The notes below the pieces were generated by a model, which was not told the origin of the DNA, did not search any database, and was given only the letters and a program-made list of their open reading frames with translations. From contig MU863903.1 of assembly GCA_033296885.1 (NCBI GenBank), forward strand, positions 234,752-298,751: 64,000 bases of DNA, written 5' to 3'. Each line of letters begins with the position of its first letter. Position 1 is the first letter of the stretch. Below, piece after piece: positions 59,404 through 64,000 of this stretch. The position numbers were made by a program, and so were the translations under genes. The DNA is from Triangularia verruculosa. Taxonomy: Eukaryota > Ascomycota > Sordariomycetes > Sordariales > Podosporaceae.

Positions 59404-61891
59404 TCACTGCTTGTCGGGCTCTTCCAAGAAGAACTGTGATTATAGTGTAAGCAAAAATTCCTTCAAGCAAGAGGATCGTAGTTAAACTTACGTAGTTGCC
59501 GGAAAGCTTCTGTTCCTGGTCGAGCTGGGAGCTGGCCTTGTTGATACGAGGACGGTAGTTGGTAGGATCACGACGGAAAGTAACGTCCAGGTTCTTCAAG
59601 AAGGTATTGCAACCAGTGAGGAGAGATTCGGGCTTGTTAGCGTGGGCATCGATACCCGGCTGGCCGTCGAAGACAATGACACGATCGGCGAGGTAGGTGG
59701 CCATGATGAAATCGTGCTCGACGATGAAGGCAGTCTTCTTGGCGTGCATGATGAATCTCTTGATAACACGCGAGGCCACAATACGCTGCTCTGAATCGAG
59801 GTCTGTCGAAACATGTGAGCAAATGACCACCTTTATTGGAGGACAAGGCTGAACTTACAGGCAGAGGGCTCATCGATGACATAGATATCGGCAGGGATAC
59901 CGAGAGCCAACACAATGGCAACCTAGTGGCTATTAGTAACCTGCGAGTGGTGTGGGATGTTGGGGGGATAACCTACTCTCTGAAGTTCACCACCGGACAA
60001 ATTCTTGACTTCCTGGTCAATGAAGTCATCAAGCTTGAGAGGCTTGACAACGTCAGTCTGGAACTGAGGAGACAAGAAAGCAGCCTTGATCTTCTTGAAG
60101 AACAGCATGCGGACAGTGCCCTCGAACTTGGGTGTAATTGTCTGGGGCTTCATGCTGATCTTCATTTCAGGGACTTTCTGGTTTCCATCAGGCTTGAGCG
60201 CACCAGCCAACATGCGGCAGAATGTGGTCTATCAAGTGTCAGCCCGGATATCAAATCAGGAATCACTGCGAGATTCTTACCTTGCCAGTTCCGTTCTCAC
60301 CCATCATGACGATGATCTCGGAGTCAGAGAATTCGCCGCTGTCAATGCTGAGGTGGAAGTTGCCCAAGGTCTTTTCCATCTTGGGGTAACGGAAAGCGCG
60401 AGACTTCTCGGCAATGAGTTCATCGGCACCCTCAGCAATGCGGAAAGTCAAGCTTTCTTCACGGAAACGCAAGTTCTCGGTGGGGATATGACCGTCCAAG
60501 AAGATGTTGATACCTTCACGGACGGAGTAGGGAAGAGTGACCACACCATAGACGGCGGGCTGTCCGTACAACACGCACACAAAGTCGGAAAGATAGTCGA
60601 GAACTGACAAATCGTGCTCGACGACGATGACGTAATCATCTGCGCGCAGAAGAGACCGAATCATGCGAGCAGCACTCAATCTCTGCTTGACATCAAGGTA
60701 AGAGGAAGGCTCATCAAACATGTAGCTACCGACTGTTAGCACAACATATATATCGCACAATAGTCATGTAGCAACTTACACATCAGCTTTCGAAACGCAA
60801 GTGGTACCGATGGCGAAACGCTGAAGCTCACCACCAGAAAGATGGCTCACATCACGATCAAGAATGTGGCGCAGCTCTGTTTCTTGTTAGCTCCTGGCCT
60901 GTAGAGGTCCCACAAATACGTTTGTAGAGCTTACCAAGGGTATCGAGCACAGCGTCCAGGTTGCCCAGAGTATTGCGGCTCTCCATCAAGAACTTGACAG
61001 ATCGGTCGGTGCCGCGAATGGCCTTAGGGATCTGGTCAACGTACTGGGGCTTGACAATGGACTTCAGGTCGTCCTCCAGAAGTTTGGTGAAATAGTCTAT
61101 AACCCTTGTTAGTATCCTACTTCCCTGTAACTGTACAATTTCCTGACGTACTCTGCAACTCGGAACCACGGAAGTGCTTGATGACGTCCTCCCAGTCTGG
61201 CGGGTTATCGAATCTGCCCAGGTTGGGCTTAAGCTTGCCGCTGAGAATCTTGAGAGCTGTACTCTTGCCAATACCGTTCGTTCCTACCAAACCCAACACA
61301 TTTCCAGGCCTGGGCATAGGAAGACGGTGGAGCTTGAAGCTGTTGGCCGAATAACGATGGGTGATCTGGCTTTCGAGGTTTGTGGGCAAGTTGATGATAG
61401 TAATAGCTCCAAAGGGGCAACGCTTGGGGCAGATACCACAACCGATGCAGAGAGACTCGGAGATGAAGGCAATTCGGGATTCGGGGGAAACCTCAATCTA
61501 TCGCTAGAGGTCAGTTGCCGGTGCTCAGCGTTCTTTCGTGGCCAACTTACGCAGAGTTTGCCGGACCGCACCACAGGGCATGACTTCTTGCATTCTTGAC
61601 GACATTTCTACTCCCATCAGCACTTCTCTCCCTACACTATATCGAGTCGAGTTTCCTGGGCACACCTTTGGTTTACACTGTTCGCATTCGTGGTTAGCTT
61701 CGTCTCTTTCGCGTGGCCTGTCCAGCCGCAGGGGGGTAGCGGGGTTGTTGGCTTCGAACGCACCTTGTCGCTGCTCACAATGGCGACACTATTCACAGAC
61801 AATTAGTATGTGTTTATATGGACATGATTTTTCAAGATTTCTCCTCATCGCAGCAGCTAGGCAGCACATACCGAGTAAGTTTGTCAGACAT
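59404..61891 (-). CDS. RLI1: Ribosome-recycling Fe-S ABC ATPase RLI1 (ABCE1)
   Basis: Twelve exons on the minus strand (61891-61872, 61788-61764, 61677-61666, 61607-61551, 61497-61152, 61096-60935, 60876-60780, 60725-60281, 60228-59977, 59922-59859, 59802-59492, 59433-59404) give 606 residues; yeast Rli1 has 608. The N-terminus MSDKLTRVAIVSSDK runs into two 4Fe-4S motifs: the CKPKKCRQEC set from residue 16 and CIGCGICPKRC at 55-65. Two ABC domains follow, with Walker A GTNGIGKST (about 110-118) and GENGTGKTT (382-390), signatures LSGGELQRFAIG and LSGGELQRVAI, and Walker B regions ending DEPSSYLD and DEPSAYLD. RLI1 splits post-termination ribosomes into subunits and acts in 40S maturation in the cytoplasm, and is an essential Fe-S client in eukaryotes. 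It has by far the most introns in the window, eleven of about 52-86 bases, including a 12-base third exon. The last exon adds FFLEEPDKQ after the conserved SGNY. Confidence 0.96.
61666..61677 (-). other. RLI1: 12-base microexon (exon 3) of RLI1
   Basis: TGTAAACCAAAG encodes Cys-Lys-Pro-Lys, residues 16-19, in phase 0 on both sides. It is preceded by AACAG with a GCTAAC branch site and followed by the donor GTGTGC. The family-invariant first Fe-S cysteine is found nowhere else nearby, so the exon is required for a complete cluster. Confidence 0.85.
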
Positions 61892-62384
61892 GGTGCCGCA
61901 GTATTTTTTTCCAGCTTCGTTGGCTGGTAACGGCTTGGTTTTTGTGGTCTAGGCGCAAAAGCAAGAGATGCTATGAAACGAGAATTTGAAGCGCAAAAAC
62001 GCCAACTCCGGCAAGCGTCTGGAGGAGTACGGGGATACTCGGTGCAGTTCGACTGTGGTCAGGATTGGGTAGAGAAATATGGAGGCCAGAGGAGGGGCAA
62101 CGTGGGTCAGAAGTCTGCAGCGAAAATGTTACTGGCGTCGCCAATTGTGGAGGAGGGGCAGGGCAAAATTATTACCAGGGGGCTGCAACTCTAAAACCGA
62201 GTCGAAGGCCACCCGTGCCACAAAGAGCAGCAGGGCTTGGCATCCAAGTCAGCTACAATCCGTGCAGGCTGATAGGCTAGTGCTCTGTAATCCTGCAACC
62301 TAGCTGTAAGATACGGAGTGGGGATTGGCACGTGACGTAGGGAATATTATAGCGGCTGGAAACAGCTAAGGAACTTTGGCAGGA
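61892..62384. other. Upstream region of RLI1 up to the AT-rich block
   Basis: About 490 bases of ordinary composition before the RLI1 start. It should contain that gene's promoter. Composition falls sharply from about 62340 on. No gene was seen. Confidence 0.55.
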
Positions 62385-63880
62385 TCATTAAGAATTATAA
62401 GACGTTATTTATAGTATCGTGTCCCACTATTCCGCTGCGTATATTATAATCTGGCGCCCGTAATAGTATTAACTTAATAATTACCTTATTATTATATTTA
62501 CCTTTAATCGTTAATTTAAATTATTATATACTTACTATAAGCTATATTAATCGCTACGGCTCGTTCCCGACTAAGAAAATAACCTAGGTAGTAGTTAATT
62601 ATACCCCGCCCCGCCCTATATTATATTATACTATATATAATAATATATATAATATTACGTCCTATATATTAATTATTTTATTTATATATATACTTAAGTA
62701 TTTCATTAAATTATAAACTACGGTATTATTGATAAATATTTACGTAAACATTAAATTATTTAATTTAAAAAAGAAAATTATATTAATAATATATATATTA
62801 TAAACGAGGACTTAAATTTTATTTAGAAAATTAATTTTTATTATGACGAATAAAGAAAATATTACGTTAATAAAAAATAATATCCGTTTAATTAAAGTAA
62901 AACTAGATAATTATTTACTTTATTTATTATAATATAAAGGTATTAACGAACGGTATTTTCCAATTTACCGGAAACTGAAGTATTAAAGGAAATATAAGAA
63001 AAAAAGTAAGAAGAAAAGTAAAGTAAAGAAAAGTATGAAAAAGAATAAAGTAGAAAGGAACGGAGTAAAGAGTAGAAAAAGAAAAATTTAAAAGATATTA
63101 AAATTAAAAAATAATTAAAATAATCGAATATACTTTAATAATTATTTAATATTATTAAAATATTTATATTAATATTATAATAAAAATTAAGTTAATTTTT
63201 AAAAAGTTATTAAAAGAAATTTACTAATATTAATAAAAAGTAATCCGTTCGTTAATAATTCTTATTTTTTAAAAAACCCTTTCGTAAACGTAAATTATTA
63301 TATTATAGTCTTTAATAAAATAAAAGAATTATTAAAAATATTTAAATTAATAAATATTATTAATTTATTTATATTTTATATCAATAATATATTTTTTATT
63401 ATTAAAATAGTAATTTAATTTATAATAATAATTTTTAATAACTTTATTAAACGTATAAACCCTAATATTAATATTTATATATTAAAACTATATAATATAA
63501 AATACTTTAACTTTTTTATTAAGGATTTTATAGGAATTAATATTATAACTGAAAGGAAAGATATTATATATTATAATATTTTGCCATTTATAAATAAATT
63601 AAAAGATTTTAGAAATTATATATAATAAACCGGCGGTAAAAATAATATAATTTATTTACTTATAAAAACCGGCTATAATATAATTTTTATATATTTTAAT
63701 AAATATAAATAAAAATATATATTATATAGTAAAAGTTAAAATTATATATATAAAACTTTATAAAAGATTTAAAATAAATTACGTAAATACTATAAATATA
63801 TTAAAGACGATATAATTTAGTTTTTATAATATAAAAGAAAAAAAAGATATTATATTATATATTTAAGTAGTTATTGTTAA
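62385..63880. repeat. RIP-mutated AT-rich block, probable dead repeat
   Basis: G+C falls to a few percent: some 60-base rows contain only two or three G or C. Between 62461 and 63840 I count by hand about 12 CpA or TpG dinucleotides but about 30 CpG, although A and T vastly outnumber C and G. RIP in filamentous ascomycetes changes C to T mainly in CpA, which gives exactly this imbalance. There is no open frame of note on either strand. The original element cannot be named. A plain AT-rich spacer or mitochondrial insert is less likely because those would not spare CpG over CpA. Confidence 0.85.
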
Positions 63881-64000
63881 AAGGTATGAGCCGTATACAG
63901 GCCTGAGGGCCCTGTAACGGTAGGCACTTACAGTGCTCTCTAGTGCAGCGGAATTGTCACACACGATACCTAAAGCTCACTGCTGGGGTACTAGGCTACA
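63881..64000. other. Return to normal composition at the right edge
   Basis: The last 120 bases are GC-moderate again (for example CCTGAGGGCCCTG). The jump is abrupt, within about 20 bases. It is too short to assign. Confidence 0.5.

Noticed and set aside
62385..63880. Mitochondrial DNA insertion or centromere core
   Set aside because: AT richness alone would allow this, but selective loss of CpA/TpG with CpG retained points to RIP; 1.5 kb is also short for a centromere.
1..64000. CRISPR arrays, insertion sequences, operons, riboswitches
   Set aside because: No regularly spaced direct repeats, no transposase frame and a clearly eukaryotic gene structure throughout.

Overview
The window looks like nuclear DNA of a filamentous ascomycete, most likely a Sordariomycete. 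The genes are eukaryotic and mostly split by very short introns (typically 52-86 bases) with GT...AG ends and CTAAC/CTGAC-like branch sites. Gene order alternates head-to-head and tail-to-tail. The right end holds a block of extreme AT richness in which CpA/TpG is almost absent while CpG survives, which is the classic mark of repeat-induced point mutation (RIP). All exon structures were built by hand from splice signals, reading frame and recognisable protein families. Phases close in every multi-exon model, but none has been checked against transcripts.

Layout. 1-6783: no supportable gene. 6784-8025 (+): uncharacterised single-pass membrane protein. 9563-10813 (+): DPB4-type histone-fold subunit of DNA polymerase epsilon. 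13198-15826 (-): RSC7/SWP82-family chromatin-remodelling subunit. 15827-23399: 7.6 kb without a supportable gene. 23400-26431 (+): DIS3/RRP44 exosome nuclease. 26744-28478 (-): NUG1-type nucleolar GTPase. 29351-30142 (+): GPP/DOG-type HAD phosphatase. 30143-39159: 9 kb gap whose last 1.7 kb looks like a long pyrimidine-rich leader. 39160-41162 (+): homeodomain transcription factor. 44062-48190 (-): SSK2/OS-4-type MAPKKK of the HOG osmotic pathway. 49172-52273 (+): SLD3 replication-initiation factor. 52763-54696 (-): TRS65 TRAPPII subunit. 55244-58028 (+): PRP40 U1 snRNP splicing factor. 59404-61891 (-): RLI1/ABCE1 ribosome-recycling Fe-S ATPase in twelve exons. 62385-63880: RIP-mutated AT-rich block.

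The genes are core eukaryotic functions (replication, chromatin, RNA decay, ribosome assembly and recycling, splicing, trafficking, osmotic signalling) plus one developmental-type regulator. I see no biosynthetic cluster, defence island, intact mobile element, CRISPR array or tRNA gene. The two replication genes, dpb4 and sld3, each have ACGCGT (MCB-type) sites upstream, fitting G1/S control, and dpb4 also has an 11-bp inverted pair of telomere-type repeats. The most interesting structural points are a 12-base microexon in RLI1 that encodes part of its first Fe-S motif, a ten-residue tandem repeat in SLD3 kept in protein but scrambled at synonymous sites, and the RIP block. I did not find a convincing undescribed multi-gene system.
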